Of a DNA stretch of 64,000 nucleotides, positions 1 through 9,481 are shown one piece after another. Location: the NCBI RefSeq assembly GCF_000242455.2, contig NC_019892.1:2852001-2916000 (forward strand), read 5' to 3'. The DNA comes from Singulisphaera acidiphila DSM 18658. GTDB taxonomy: Bacteria; Planctomycetota; Planctomycetia; Isosphaerales; Isosphaeraceae. The notes beneath the pieces are model-generated. The model made no database searches. It was given only the letters and a program-made list of their open reading frames with translations, and was not told the origin of the DNA. The translations under genes and the position numbers were made by a program. Each line of letters begins with the position of its first letter. The stretch's first letter is position 1.

Positions 1-260
1 GCCGCAAATTCCTGGTGCGGCATATCAAGGCCGACCAGTCCGCAGAAGAGCGTGGAGAATGCTTCGGCCGTGATGGCGCCGCTCTCGTACTGCTGGAGGA
101 TCGCGACGAAGTTCCGGGCCCGCGCCAGTTCGAGCAGGGCCTCTCCGGAAAGTCCCAACGGACGACCGAGCACGTCACAGGCTTTTCGATAGTCGAAGTA
201 TGCGACCACGTTGCCAAAGTCAAAGATGAGAACCGGAGGTTGCTTCCCGAACTGGGTCAT
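1..260 (-). CDS. HAD-superfamily hydrolase, N-terminal part (cut by window edge)
   Basis: Reading from an ATG at 258-260 toward the left edge gives about 86 residues that begin MTQFGKQPPVLIFDFGNVVA and stay open to base 1. The segment VLIFDFGNVVAYFD is HAD motif I, in which the first Asp (residue 14) would be the nucleophile. The following helical stretch, with a QQYESGAITAEAF segment, resembles the cap of the haloacid dehalogenase/YihX-type phosphatases. Members dephosphorylate small phosphorylated metabolites in the cytoplasm. The catalytic motifs II to IV lie outside the window, so the substrate cannot be inferred. Identification as HAD is firm on motif I; the subfamily is a guess. Confidence 0.8.
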   Translation of the reverse strand, partial: MTQFGKQPPVLIFDFGNVVAYFDYRKACDVLGRPLGLSGEALLELARARNFVAILQQYESGAITAEAFSTLFCGLVGLDMPHQEFA

Positions 261-500
261 GATCAATGCCTTCGTGTTTGTATTCGTGACTGACGATTCC
301 GGTCCTACTACCCACAGCTTTTCGTGGGAACCTGCGACGAGCGACTGTCCCTGAGCGTTCGGTAAGAGATCGGTTCGCGTTGTTTTTTGACAACATTACG
401 ATATTCGTTCGTACCTCGAACTAGGTTTCAGCAGGAGCCGTGATGTTCGGATGCAAAGGATCTCTGCCATGCACACCATTGTAATTTTTGAGGCATTGCT

Positions 501-800
501 ATGCGCCGGATTCGGAACCCCCGATACGCCCCCGAGTTTTTGGAACGAAGACTGAGCCCGTCAGGACTGCCTAGCAATCCTCCCGCGGAAGTCGGATATG
601 TGGAGTCGGATGGCGGCTCACTTTCCGCGATTCCGAACTCTGATGGTCCGAGTGCGGCGGGTGATCCAGGCGATCCACCCCCCATCGACCCGGTACCGCC
701 CCCTGCTGACCCGAGCGGTCCCGCCAACAGTGGCGATCCAGGCGATCCGCCCCCCATCGATCCGGTACCGCCCCCTGCTGACCCAAGCGGTCCCGCCTAA
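501..800 (+). CDS. Small proline/aspartate-rich tandem-repeat protein with LE-x-R-x-L N-terminus
   Basis: This 99-residue protein has no recognised domain. Residues 10-20 read APEFLERRLSP, resembling the LE-x-R-x-L element found near the start of many secreted planctomycete proteins. Residues 54-75 and 78-99 are an identical 22-residue unit, GDPGDPPPIDPVPPPADPSG plus PA. The two DNA copies (660-725 and 732-797) differ at four positions, all silent third bases, which argues that the frame is translated and under protein-level selection. The unit is rich in Pro, Asp and Gly and should be disordered. No hydrophobic signal peptide is visible, so export is uncertain. Function unknown. Confidence 0.6.
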   Translation: MRRIRNPRYAPEFLERRLSPSGLPSNPPAEVGYVESDGGSLSAIPNSDGPSAAGDPGDPPPIDPVPPPADPSGPANSGDPGDPPPIDPVPPPADPSGPA

Positions 801-933
801 ACGCACATGATAACATTATGACCTGATTCCAGTCTCGCCTCGTGCGCACTCGCCCGACGGCCTTACAGGCTCGCCAGGGACTTAGGTGCCTCACAGGGGC
901 GAACTCGAACCGGTCTCAGGTTACGGGAAATCC

Positions 934-2349
934 CTATCGTTGTCCTTGATCAGGGGGCTTGAGCGATGTTGCGCGCTGAGGAACCGACGAAAGCAAATAA
1001 GCGAGAATGTCGCGAGTCTCTTGCTCACCAATCGCGCCCACAAGCCCCACTGGCATGATGGAGGTCCCGCTCGATCGGAGTTCTTCGATCTCCGATCGAG
1101 GGATCTCCGCCATTTTTGCGTCGCTGTCCGTGACTCGTATCTTCTCCGCCCCTTCAGCGCGGACGATGCCGACGACGACTCGACCATCCTTGAGTGCGAC
1201 CGTATAGGCGTTGAAGTCGGGATGAATCGATGCGCTCGGCTCGGCGATGGCCCGAAAAAGATCTTCGATGCCAAAGTCGGCGAGATTGCTGAGATCAGGC
1301 CCGACGCTTCCCCCTTTGCCTCTTACCTTGTGGCACCCCGAACACTTTGCCCGATCCCCATGAAAGAGATTTTCCCCACGATCACGATCTCCTCCAGTTA
1401 ACCGAAATGGGGGAGGTGTCGGGGTTGGCAGCAACGCCGCTGGAGTCGGTGGGACCCAAGGTAAGATCAAATGATCTCGGGGCAAAACCTGATCTTTTTG
1501 ATCGTTTTCAGTTCGATAGGTCGCTTGCAGCGAAAAAGGCCTGTCCGCGAGTTCGGTCCGAACCGTGATCAGGAGGGAGTTCGGATCTCCGGTTGACTCC
1601 ACCACGAACTCGGCCTGAGCCTTGTCCTGTGCACTCGGAGCCTCCCCGTTGAGCGAAACTTCCATCAGTTTGTTACACGCGAGCTTGAGAACGATGCGTC
1701 CCTTGGGCAGCACAACCAGACTCTCGAGGGTGGCTCGCCCTGGCTGATTCAGCAGCGTAAATCCACGATCATGTTCGTATGAATTGAGAGTCATTCGCTG
1801 ACTTGCTTGAGGATCAAGTTCGGGCCACCACCCTTCCCAGGCGTTCTCGGCCTCCCCATCTCCGGCGGCCCAGGACACGGAAACTCCATTTAGGTCGTAG
1901 GCAATCGGCCCGCTCAGCGCCGGTGGAACGCCGGTCGGGGTCAAACGCGTCCCTGGTGTTGGCGATGCCGAGGCGTCGAGAAGATAAACCGCCTCGCGCG
2001 GATGCGGGTCGGTTGTGAGAATCAGCGTCCGCCGCGCCGAGTCAAGTTTCACCGCCGCAACGTTCAACGTCCCGAGCGGAGGCGTAAAAGTGGGCGAGCC
2101 TTGGCTGCGCCACGCTTCGAGGGCGCGCTGGTGCAAATCGAAGTGGATCGATTTTCCAATGACGCTTGCCCCGAGCGTCGGGTCGATCGGGCGGTCAAAA
2201 GAGATACGAGCTTCCAACGGCCCAGATGGCCAGGCGACCACGACCTTCGGTGCATCCTTCGAGTCGGCCTGTGCTCGGCTCGCACTCAGAAGCAGAACAA
2301 GCACGCCGCTCAGAATCTCGAAACGAAGGGACCGTGGGCGTCGTAACAT
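934..2349 (-). CDS. Secreted protein with C-terminal haem-binding domain (TIGR02603 type)
   Basis: The 471-residue product starts MLRRPRSLRFEILSGVLVLL, an n-region plus hydrophobic core ending near ASRAQAD, so a signal peptide is likely and this start is preferred to ATGs further upstream. Residues 336-340 are CSGCH, a covalent c-type haem site. The flanking GENLFHGDRA and the later GSVGPDLSNLADFGIEDLF, NAYTVALKDGRVVVGIV and the candidate axial Met 432 (TSIMPVG) match the haem domain typical of Pirellula and Verrucomicrobium proteins. The first 320 residues are not recognised but are beta-rich, suggesting a substrate or carbohydrate-binding part. The protein probably acts in the periplasm as an electron acceptor or donor for a dehydrogenase; no partner enzyme is adjacent. 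Confidence 0.8.
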   Translation of the reverse strand: MLRRPRSLRFEILSGVLVLLLSASRAQADSKDAPKVVVAWPSGPLEARISFDRPIDPTLGASVIGKSIHFDLHQRALEAWRSQGSPTFTPPLGTLNVAAVKLDSARRTLILTTDPHPREAVYLLDASASPTPGTRLTPTGVPPALSGPIAYDLNGVSVSWAAGDGEAENAWEGWWPELDPQASQRMTLNSYEHDRGFTLLNQPGRATLESLVVLPKGRIVLKLACNKLMEVSLNGEAPSAQDKAQAEFVVESTGDPNSLLITVRTELADRPFSLQATYRTENDQKDQVLPRDHLILPWVPPTPAALLPTPTPPPFRLTGGDRDRGENLFHGDRAKCSGCHKVRGKGGSVGPDLSNLADFGIEDLFRAIAEPSASIHPDFNAYTVALKDGRVVVGIVRAEGAEKIRVTDSDAKMAEIPRSEIEELRSSGTSIMPVGLVGAIGEQETRDILAYLLSSVPQRATSLKPPDQGQR

Positions 2350-2665
2350 ACGATTAGGTCTAGTGTTAAAGGGTGGATTGTGGGCCATTGAACCGGAGGC
2401 CGCTCCTTCACGGTATGGTTCTGATTGTACTGGCATCGGGAAGGTTCCGGCAAGCAGACCAGAGTCTTCGGCACGACCAACATTCAAGAGAAATTCGTCT
2501 CAATTTTTCAGAAGAAAGAGTCAAGATCAGAGCAATACGTATAACCCATCCAATCGGCTCAAGCGAAGCTACAAGATGGACCGATCGAAAGTCTGTCGCG
2601 AGTCTCGGTGCAATCTCGTCACGAGATGTGACTCGTGGCCAGGCCTCAGATACGGGTGAGCCGGA

Positions 2666-4507
2666 ATGAAGGGAGCCTCTGCCCGCCATCGATGGCTGTC
2701 CCCCTGGCTGGCGCTGGGGCTGGTAGCCATGGCGACCCTTCGGGCGGGATCTCAAGACTTGAGGCCGACACGCCCCACAGCTCCCCCCTCGATCTGGGGG
2801 GTGGGGCGTCCCCTCTCATTAGAGGTTCAAGGGGGCCGCGCGCAGTTCCAGGTCAAGGCACCTGAGCCGGGATCAAGAACGCTCGTCGTCGTATCGGCCT
2901 TATCGGGCACGCCGGGGCCCTATCCCATTCGCCTGACGGCACGAGGGGTCACGGAGACACACCCCCCGCTGCTCGCCCCCGCCGAAAAGCCCGGGAAGGC
3001 GAATTTGGCGGTGCCGATCCTTCCTGCCGTGATGGCACCGGTCGACACCATGCCTCCGCACCAGCGGAATTTTCACGTTCTGGCCCGCGATGGTGACGTC
3101 GCCAGCGCCAGCAATTATCTCGAGATCAAAGGGCAATTGCGGGCGGTCGGCGAGCGCATTCAGGTCTATGTCGACGCGTTGGACGGACCGAATGTTGGTG
3201 AGCCCGTCCTTCGTGAATTGGTGTCGATCTTCGACCAACAAGTCTTTCCAATCGCTGCAAAAACGATTGGCCAGGCACGTGATGCCGATGGTGACGGCCG
3301 CTTCACGGTCCTGATGTCGAGTTGGTTAACCCGACTTGCAGGAGGCCGGCACACTGTCGACGGCTTCGTCCGAGGAGCGGATCTCGACCCTGGCTTCGCC
3401 GCCCCGTTCAGCAATCGCTGCGACATGATGTACTTGAACGCAGGACTCCAGGCCGGCCCTTACTTACGAACCATTGTGGCACACGAATACACCCACGCGG
3501 TGACCTACAGTGCCAAAACGTTCACGGGACCGGCAGGCGAGCGGTTGGGTGCCGACGAAGAAGGTTGGCTCGACGAGGCCCTGGCGCATCTCTGCGAAGA
3601 TCTGCACGGATTCTCCAGGTCGAACCTCGACTATCGCATCAGTGCCTTCCTCTCGAATCCGGAACGCTACCGGCTTGTGGTCGAGGACTACTATACGGCC
3701 GACCTCTTCCGGAGCCACGGGAATCGGGGGAGCACGTACCTGTTCCTCCGTTGGTGCGCAGACCGCTTTGGGCCGGCGCTCCTCCCCGCCCTGATCCGAT
3801 CACCGCGGCACGGAACCGAGAATCTCGAGACTGTGACCGGAGCCCGCTTCGCCGACCTCTACCGTCAATGGTCGCTCGCCCTTTACTTCAATGGAATGGA
3901 CAAGCGTGCGCAGGGCGACGGCTTGCAAACCCTCGACGTCCGCGCTTCGGTGGACGGCTGGGAATTGGCGGGTCCGCGAACGACCAGGGTCGTCCCCGAT
4001 GGTGGGACGGAGACCTGGTCGGCCGCCGGCACGAGTAGTCACTATATTGTGGTCGAGGCCTCACCGCTCGGCGCCATTGATGTGGAGATCACCGGACCAG
4101 CCGAAGCCGATTTACAAGTCACGGCCGTCCCTCTGCCCGCGAATCTCGCCAACATTGACTTACGGGCGGGCATCGAAGCAAGATCCGGGGGCGAGCTTTT
4201 TCTAAGGGCCGAAATCCAAGAGCGCGATGGCACACCGGCCACGCTCTCGGCTCTCGCCTGGGAACCGCTCGTGCCGGCGTCCAACCCCCATGGCGCAACA
4301 TTTCGGCGAGGCAAGCTCGAGAACTCGGCTCTCGTCGCCGCGTTCGGCAGTTCGAGCCTTCCAGGCCGCGGGACACTCCACTCTCGTCCGATCCACCTGG
4401 AGGGGGTCTCCAAGAGCTGTGGTCCTCTCATTGTCAAAGCGATTGGGACCGATCGCTATGGCAGGCGAGTTGCGGCCTGGGCGGAAGTCGCTCTCGGCAG
4501 AGAATAA
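2666..4507 (+). CDS. Secreted zinc metallopeptidase-like protein (HEYTH; M30-like)
   Basis: The 613-residue product begins with a signal peptide (WLSPWLALGLVAMATLRAGS, cleavage near residue 28). The zinc motif HEYTH is at residues 273-277, and EEGWLDEALAHLCED starting near residue 298 supplies a downstream acidic ligand in the gluzincin arrangement. This H-E-x-x-H plus WLDE-A/G spacing is reminiscent of hyicolysin-like M30 peptidases, but the family assignment is by eye. A beta-rich N-terminal segment (30-120) and a C-terminal half of two or three beta-sandwich-like stretches (about 430-613) flank the catalytic core. The gene stands alone, divergent from the haem protein upstream. Secretion and peptidase activity are probable; the substrate is unknown. 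Confidence 0.7.
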   Translation: MKGASARHRWLSPWLALGLVAMATLRAGSQDLRPTRPTAPPSIWGVGRPLSLEVQGGRAQFQVKAPEPGSRTLVVVSALSGTPGPYPIRLTARGVTETHPPLLAPAEKPGKANLAVPILPAVMAPVDTMPPHQRNFHVLARDGDVASASNYLEIKGQLRAVGERIQVYVDALDGPNVGEPVLRELVSIFDQQVFPIAAKTIGQARDADGDGRFTVLMSSWLTRLAGGRHTVDGFVRGADLDPGFAAPFSNRCDMMYLNAGLQAGPYLRTIVAHEYTHAVTYSAKTFTGPAGERLGADEEGWLDEALAHLCEDLHGFSRSNLDYRISAFLSNPERYRLVVEDYYTADLFRSHGNRGSTYLFLRWCADRFGPALLPALIRSPRHGTENLETVTGARFADLYRQWSLALYFNGMDKRAQGDGLQTLDVRASVDGWELAGPRTTRVVPDGGTETWSAAGTSSHYIVVEASPLGAIDVEITGPAEADLQVTAVPLPANLANIDLRAGIEARSGGELFLRAEIQERDGTPATLSALAWEPLVPASNPHGATFRRGKLENSALVAAFGSSSLPGRGTLHSRPIHLEGVSKSCGPLIVKAIGTDRYGRRVAAWAEVALGRE

Positions 4508-4717
4508 AGCGGTGAGCCCCATCCATACTCTCTGAGCAATAAGCTCAGCATCCCTGGCCGAATTCAGGCCCATTTCCAAACACAACGCGAAGTTGGAAGC
4601 GGAGTTGCTACTCTTGACGAGTTGGCGTTCCCCAACCATACTCCGCGCCTCAGCCTGCGATTCTGAATTCGCAATTCCGACTTTTCCTGCTTTAAGATGC
4701 GCGAAAGAGGAGGGAAA

Positions 4718-5713
4718 ATGACTCGATTGAGCGAACTGAGCAAACCGATTCGACAAAGTGAGTCCCGTACCTCCTCGAGCGTTCTTTCTCAGTACGTGAT
4801 GCCCGGAACTCAACCTCGGACCCGTCGCACCGATCAACTCAAGGCCTGCCGTTCTTACCCGCTCTATTACTACCCTCTGACTCCCATCGAGAAGCTGATG
4901 GTGAAGTCGGGGTTCGGCGGGCTCGGGACCTGCTTCGTTTGTGGATCGTTCACTCCCTGGAAAATCCATACGGACAATCTCAGGGAGACCGGTATTTGTC
5001 GCAAGTGCCATTCGATCAATCGGCATCGCTCATTGGCCTACGTGGTCTGCAAGTCTTTAAGCAGCGAGGTCGGAACCAGACTTCGCTCCCTCGTCGATGT
5101 GGCCAAACTGACGAATCTCAAGGTGTACAATACCGACGCCCACTCGGCGGTCCACGATGCCCTCGCGCCGATGAAGAACTACGTGTGCAGCGAATACTTC
5201 GGAGGCGAGCATGCCGGCGGGAAATGCGTCAACAATGTTCAGCACCAGGACCTGATGGATCTTTCCTTTCCCGATGGGAGCTTCGACGTAGTCCTGTCGG
5301 CCGATGTGTTTGAGCACATTCCCTCTCCTTATCAGGCTCATCGCGAAGTTTACCGGGTTCTCAAACCTGGGGGCCGGCATATCTTCACAGTCCCATTCGA
5401 TCAGGCCCAGTATCTCGACGACCTTCGCGCAGTGATCGATGAGGACGGATCGATCAAGATGCTCAAGCCTCCGATCTACCACCACGATCCGCTCCGAGTC
5501 GATGAGGGGTGCCTCGTCTACTCGAACTTCTCGATCGAAATGCTAGTCAGGTTGCGACGGATTGGCTTTCGAACGAACATGTACCGCCTCCAAAGCCCCT
5601 GGCACGGAATCTTCGGCAATAACAGCACTGTTTTCGAGGCGATCAAGTGGGATCTTCCGACGGAGCTCCCCTCCGAAGATTGGTTCCAAGGTTCGAAAGG
5701 TCCTCTCTTGTAA
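4718..5713 (+). CDS. SAM-dependent class I methyltransferase with N-terminal zinc site
   Basis: The 331-residue product starts at the ATG preceded by GAGGAGGG, four bases upstream; an earlier in-frame ATG at 4697 lacks such a site. Cys 72, 75 (CFVC) and 94, 97 (CRKC) look like a structural zinc knuckle. The methyltransferase part contains QDLMDLSFPDGSFDVVLSAD, then VFEHIPSPYQAHREVYRVLKPGG, the usual post-I and motif II/III region of Methyltransf_11-type enzymes. The glycine-rich motif I is degenerate. Such CxxC-headed methyltransferases often sit in glycan or lipid modification loci, but neighbours here give no clue. The substrate is unknown. The gene is monocistronic, with about 200 bases free on each side. 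Confidence 0.8.
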   Translation: MTRLSELSKPIRQSESRTSSSVLSQYVMPGTQPRTRRTDQLKACRSYPLYYYPLTPIEKLMVKSGFGGLGTCFVCGSFTPWKIHTDNLRETGICRKCHSINRHRSLAYVVCKSLSSEVGTRLRSLVDVAKLTNLKVYNTDAHSAVHDALAPMKNYVCSEYFGGEHAGGKCVNNVQHQDLMDLSFPDGSFDVVLSADVFEHIPSPYQAHREVYRVLKPGGRHIFTVPFDQAQYLDDLRAVIDEDGSIKMLKPPIYHHDPLRVDEGCLVYSNFSIEMLVRLRRIGFRTNMYRLQSPWHGIFGNNSTVFEAIKWDLPTELPSEDWFQGSKGPLL

Positions 5714-5995
5714 GAAAGAGAGTCGTGCACGAACACCCCCGTCGCATTGCAAGAGCGTCGAGCGCACTTCGCCGTACTTAACGCCACGGCCAGAACGTGT
5801 GCCATGGATATGGCCATACTCAACCTTCGTCGGATACACTCCACAATTCAACATGGTTTTCGTTAGGGGCTTTGGCGGCCGTCGATACAACGATGACCAG
5901 CACCACGAATCGCGTTGATCGAAGAGGGTGAGAGAGAGCCGGCGACCACCCGGATCATACTGGGCCCAATGGTCTTGAGGGAGGTCTGGAAATCG

Positions 5996-6967
5996 ATGTC
6001 TGTTCCGAATCCGCTCGCCCACTCGATCCTCGATCTGATCGGGGGAACACCCCTTCTGGAACTCCACCGCTGCGTTGCCGCCCGAGGGCTTCAAGGGCGG
6101 CTGCTGGCCAAGCTGGAATTGTTCAATCCGGCCGGTAGCAAGAAAGACCGAGCGGCACTCGAAATCATCAAGCAAGCCAAGGCCGAAGGGCTGCTTGTTG
6201 ACGGCCAGACGGTGGTTGAGTTGACAAGCGGTAACATGGGCGCTGGGCTGGCGATTGTCTGCCGGGCTCTCGGCCACCCGTTTGTGGCAGTCATCTCACA
6301 AGGCAATTCCGTCGAACGCATCCGGCAGATGAAGGCACTCGGTGCCGAGGTGGTCATTGTCGACCAGTCGCCAGGGTCGATCCCCGGGCAGGTTTCCGGC
6401 GCCGACCTCGCACTCGTGGAGGATCGAGCGAAGGCGGTCGTCGCCGAACACCAAGCCTTTCGCGCCGATCAGTTCGTTCGCGAGGCAAACTGCCTGGCGC
6501 ACGAGCGCACGACGGGTCCGGAAATCTGGGATCAGTCGGGGGGCGAGGTCGACGTCTTTCTCGATTTGGTGGGGACCTGCGGCACCTATACCGGGGTGGC
6601 CCGTGCATTACGCATCAAGAACCAGGCGATCCGGACGTACCTGGTTGAGCCGGCTGGAGCCGCGGTCCTCGCCGGCCTGCCGGTGACTCAGCCGCGTCAT
6701 AAGCTCCAAGGGGCTGGCTACGGTCGCACAAACCTCGCCTTGTTCGACCCGGCGCTCGTCACCGGCTATCTTCAGGTGACCGATTCCGAAGCGGAAGAGG
6801 CCGCAAGATTTCTGGCGGCCGAAGAGGGGATTCTCGCCGGCTTCTCGACCGGAGCCAATCTGGCGGCCGCCTGGCAACTGCTCGCCGGCCCTGAGTCGGG
6901 CGCGACGATTGCCTTTCTTGCTTGCGACAGCGGTTTGAAATACCTGAGCACCGACCTATTCCCCTGA
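5996..6967 (+). CDS. PLP-dependent cysteine synthase/cystathionine beta-synthase-like enzyme
   Basis: The 323-residue protein belongs to fold type II PLP enzymes. It opens with [13 protein letters not shown], then [11 protein letters not shown], in which the second Lys is expected to bind PLP. TSGNMG is the substrate-loop motif (the usual form is TSGNTG), GTCGTYTG is the phosphate-binding loop, and [11 protein letters not shown] the C-terminal region. The start is the ATG at 5996, with GGAGGT about ten bases upstream. The reaction is beta-replacement on an O-activated serine or a related substrate. The Thr to Met change in the Asn loop and Ala-rich C-terminus are compatible with a non-CysK specificity. 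It is followed 61 bases later by the yjbQ-like gene in the same direction. Confidence 0.85.
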   Translation: MSVPNPLAHSILDLIGGTPLLELHRCVAARGLQGRLLAKLELFNPAGSKKDRAALEIIKQAKAEGLLVDGQTVVELTSGNMGAGLAIVCRALGHPFVAVISQGNSVERIRQMKALGAEVVIVDQSPGSIPGQVSGADLALVEDRAKAVVAEHQAFRADQFVREANCLAHERTTGPEIWDQSGGEVDVFLDLVGTCGTYTGVARALRIKNQAIRTYLVEPAGAAVLAGLPVTQPRHKLQGAGYGRTNLALFDPALVTGYLQVTDSEAEEAARFLAAEEGILAGFSTGANLAAAWQLLAGPESGATIAFLACDSGLKYLSTDLFP

Positions 6968-7028
6968 ACGTCGCCCGAGCGCCCCACCGAGGTCGCGCGG
7001 TTCATTTCGGGTTACGGAGAGGCATTGC

Positions 7029-7451
7029 ATGAAGTCTCACACCGAGTACCTCACCTTCAACGTCCCGGCCCGCATGGGATTCCTCAACATCACGCCGCAG
7101 CTCGAACAGATCGTCCGGACGAGCGGAGTCAAGGAGGGGCTCCTCCTGTGCAATGCCATGCACATCACAGCCAGCGTCTTTGTGAACGACGACGAGCCTG
7201 GTCTGCACGAGGACTACAAGGCGTGGCTTGAAGGACTCGCCCCGTTTGACCCGTCGCCCCAGCGGTACAAACACAACCGTACCGGGGAGGACAACGCCGA
7301 CGCCCACATGAAACGGCAAGTCATGGGACGAGAGGTCGTGATCGCCATTACCAACGGAAAGTTGGACTTCGGACCCTGGGAGCAGGTCTTTTACGGCGAG
7401 TTCGACGGACGACGCTCAAAACGGGTGCTGGCCAAAGTCATTGGAGAGTAA
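7029..7451 (+). CDS. YjbQ/UPF0047 family protein
   Basis: The 140-residue protein is a full-length member of UPF0047 (YjbQ). Diagnostic stretches are [31 protein letters not shown] near the N-terminal third and [40 protein letters not shown] towards the end, with the conserved His of ADAHMKR and Glu of YGEFDG. E. coli YjbQ has weak thiamine-phosphate synthase-like activity and is an enzyme of uncertain true substrate. GGAG sits about nine bases before the ATG. It lies downstream of the cysteine-synthase-like gene and could be cotranscribed with it. Confidence 0.9.
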   Translation: MKSHTEYLTFNVPARMGFLNITPQLEQIVRTSGVKEGLLLCNAMHITASVFVNDDEPGLHEDYKAWLEGLAPFDPSPQRYKHNRTGEDNADAHMKRQVMGREVVIAITNGKLDFGPWEQVFYGEFDGRRSKRVLAKVIGE

Positions 7452-7819
7452 GCTTGCTTCAAAGACCTTGATCCACGAATGCGAAGTGGAGCTGCGAGGG
7501 CATCGAATGCCGGCAAACCACTCAAGGCCTTGGGCAGGCGAGCCGACCTGATCGACTGGGGCCATCAGGTGCCGTTCGGCCATCGACACCCCTGACTTCG
7601 GTTGTACGAGATCGACTGTCCTGAGCAGGTGCCAGGTGACCGTGAAGGCGGTCAGCCTTCGTTGCGGAGCGACCGCATGAGCTGGCTCTCCTGAAGGATG
7701 TTCGACGCTTCCAAGAGCGTTTTGCCCCCTTCACCTCTTCCCCTCCGCGCTATCATCACAATATTGGGGAAGAAGTGGATTGATCGACGGGCTATTTCGC
7801 TGCCGGAGACGAAGTCGCG
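7452..7819. other. Intergenic stretch, no gene seen
   Basis: These 368 bases hold only short overlapping frames without recognisable sequence or a good ribosome-binding site. The last part carries GGAGACGAAGTCGCG, which serves the start at 7820. I see no tRNA, strong hairpin or repeat. Confidence 0.6.
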
Positions 7820-9355
7820 ATGTTTGACGACCTGCTAGGAAGACTGGGACTCGAGTCGGTCAACAGTGGCGCTTGCCATTCAAGCTGGATCGATCATCCA
7901 GGGGGCGAGACCATCAGTTCGCGGAATCCGGCGACCGGTGAGTCCCTTGCGCAGGTCATCATGGCCTCGACCGACGACTACCAGCAGATCACGGAGCGGT
8001 CGTGCGACGCCTTCTTGAAGTGGCGGCAAGTCCCCGCACCGAAACGGGGAGAGGTCGTCCGCCAGATCGGCGTAGCCCTGCGCGAGCGAAAGCGGGACCT
8101 CGGGCTTCTGGTCACGCTGGAGACAGGGAAGATTCGTTCGGAGGGGGAAGGCGAAGTTCAAGAGATGATCGACATGTGCGATTTCGCCGTCGGGCTGTCG
8201 CGACAGCTTCACGGCCTGACGATCGCCAGCGAGCGTCCCTTGCATCGCATGATGGAGCAGTGGCATCCACTTGGACCGGTCGGCATCATCACCGCGTTCA
8301 ACTTCCCTGTAGCTGTCTGGTCTTGGAACGCAGCCCTGGCGGCGGTCTGTGGCAATTCGATGATCTGGAAGCCGTCCCCCGAGACGCCCTTGACGGCCAT
8401 CGCCGTGCAAAAGATCGTGAACGAGGTCGCGGCGGCGAACGACTGTGAAGGGGTGTTTAGTCTTGCCATTGGGGAAGCGCACGACGTCGGCGAGAGCATG
8501 ATCCGGGACACAAGACTTCCATTGATCTCCGCAACCGGAAGTTGTCGCATGGGGGAACGGGTCGCGGAAGTCGTCGCGCGACGGATGGGCCGATCGCTCC
8601 TCGAATTGGGGGGCAATAACGCCATTATCGTGACGCCGACGGCCGACCTGGAGCTTGCACTGAGGGGCATCCTCTTCGCTGCGGTCGGGACGGCCGGTCA
8701 GCGCTGCACAACCGTCCGGAGACTGATCGTCCACGAGTCGTTGATCGAAACCGTGATCGAGCGTCTCAAACGCTCCTTTGCCAGCCTTCGGATTGGCGAT
8801 CCCTGGGATGATGGTGTCTTGATGGGACCACTGATTAACGAACGGGCGGTCGAGACGATGCAGCAGGCCCTCAAGGCGGCCGAGGAGCAGGGGGGGAAGA
8901 TCCTCTATGGTGGCAAGCGACTGCCGCGGCCCGGATACTTCGTCGAGCCGGCCCTGGTCCGAGCCGAGCCTGGTATGCCGATCGTCGGTGAAGAAACGTT
9001 CGCGCCGATCCTTTACGTGATGAGCTACGCGACGCTCGACGAGGCGATCAGGATTCAGAACGGCGTGGCACAAGGCCTGACGTCGGCCATCTTCACCAAC
9101 GACCTGCGCGAGTCGGAGCATTTCCTTTCGGCCGACGGTTCCGATTGTGGCATCGCCAACGTCAACATCGGTACCTCGGGCGCTGAGATCGGCGGGGCGT
9201 TCGGAGGCGAGAAGGCCACCGGCGGCGGACGTGAGGCCGGTTCCGACGCCTGGAAGACCTACATGAGACGGCAGACTTGCACCATCAACCGCAGCGCCGA
9301 CCTACCGCTCGCTCAAGGCGTCAAGTTTGATACGGGTCCCGCGACCACGGAATAA
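7820..9355 (+). CDS. Aldehyde dehydrogenase, ALDH7/antiquitin type
   Basis: The 511-residue enzyme aligns by motif with antiquitin/alpha-aminoadipate semialdehyde dehydrogenases: PLGPVGIITAFNFPVAVWSW, the NAD-binding VCGNSMIWKPSPETPL, SLLELGGNNAII with general-base Glu 262, and GTAGQRCTTVRR with nucleophile Cys 296. The ending GGAFGGEKATGGGREAGSDAWK is also typical. Such enzymes oxidise alpha-aminoadipate or piperideine-linked semialdehydes in lysine catabolism with NAD+. No lysine-pathway gene is adjacent, so the physiological substrate is not settled. GGAGACGAAG precedes the ATG. It converges on mfnB, with a large hairpin between them. Confidence 0.9.
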   Translation: MFDDLLGRLGLESVNSGACHSSWIDHPGGETISSRNPATGESLAQVIMASTDDYQQITERSCDAFLKWRQVPAPKRGEVVRQIGVALRERKRDLGLLVTLETGKIRSEGEGEVQEMIDMCDFAVGLSRQLHGLTIASERPLHRMMEQWHPLGPVGIITAFNFPVAVWSWNAALAAVCGNSMIWKPSPETPLTAIAVQKIVNEVAAANDCEGVFSLAIGEAHDVGESMIRDTRLPLISATGSCRMGERVAEVVARRMGRSLLELGGNNAIIVTPTADLELALRGILFAAVGTAGQRCTTVRRLIVHESLIETVIERLKRSFASLRIGDPWDDGVLMGPLINERAVETMQQALKAAEEQGGKILYGGKRLPRPGYFVEPALVRAEPGMPIVGEETFAPILYVMSYATLDEAIRIQNGVAQGLTSAIFTNDLRESEHFLSADGSDCGIANVNIGTSGAEIGGAFGGEKATGGGREAGSDAWKTYMRRQTCTINRSADLPLAQGVKFDTGPATTE

Positions 9356-9378
9356 GTGTCGGAAAGAGGGCGTACGCA

Positions 9379-9457
9379 TTTTTGCAGCCGTTGAGAGGCA
9401 GGCGACCGTAAAAAGGTAGGGGTCGCCCTATCGGTCGCCCCGCCTGGGCTGCAAAAA
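9379..9457. terminator. Large bidirectional hairpin between convergent genes
   Basis: Three nested complementary blocks form one long stem: TTTTTGCAGCC (9379-9389) with GGCTGCAAAAA (9447-9457), AGGC (9396-9399) with GCCT (9442-9445), and GGCGACCG (9401-9408) with CGGTCGCC (9432-9439). The outer block gives a U-run on either strand, as expected of a terminator shared by the ALDH gene and mfnB. Confidence 0.75.
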
Positions 9458-9481
9458 AGTCATACTGGGCCAAGCCGCTGA

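Noticed and set aside
660..797. Repeat in the Pro-rich gene as a CRISPR-like array
   Set aside because: Only two units, no spacers, and the period is a multiple of three inside a coding frame.
4532..4548. CTGAGC/GCTCAG stem after the HEYTH metallopeptidase gene as a terminator
   Set aside because: Only six pairs and no T-run; too weak to call.
7880..9121. Minus-strand open frame of 413 codons opposite the ALDH7-type gene
   Set aside because: Antisense to a well-supported enzyme; low-quality His/Asp/Arg-rich product.
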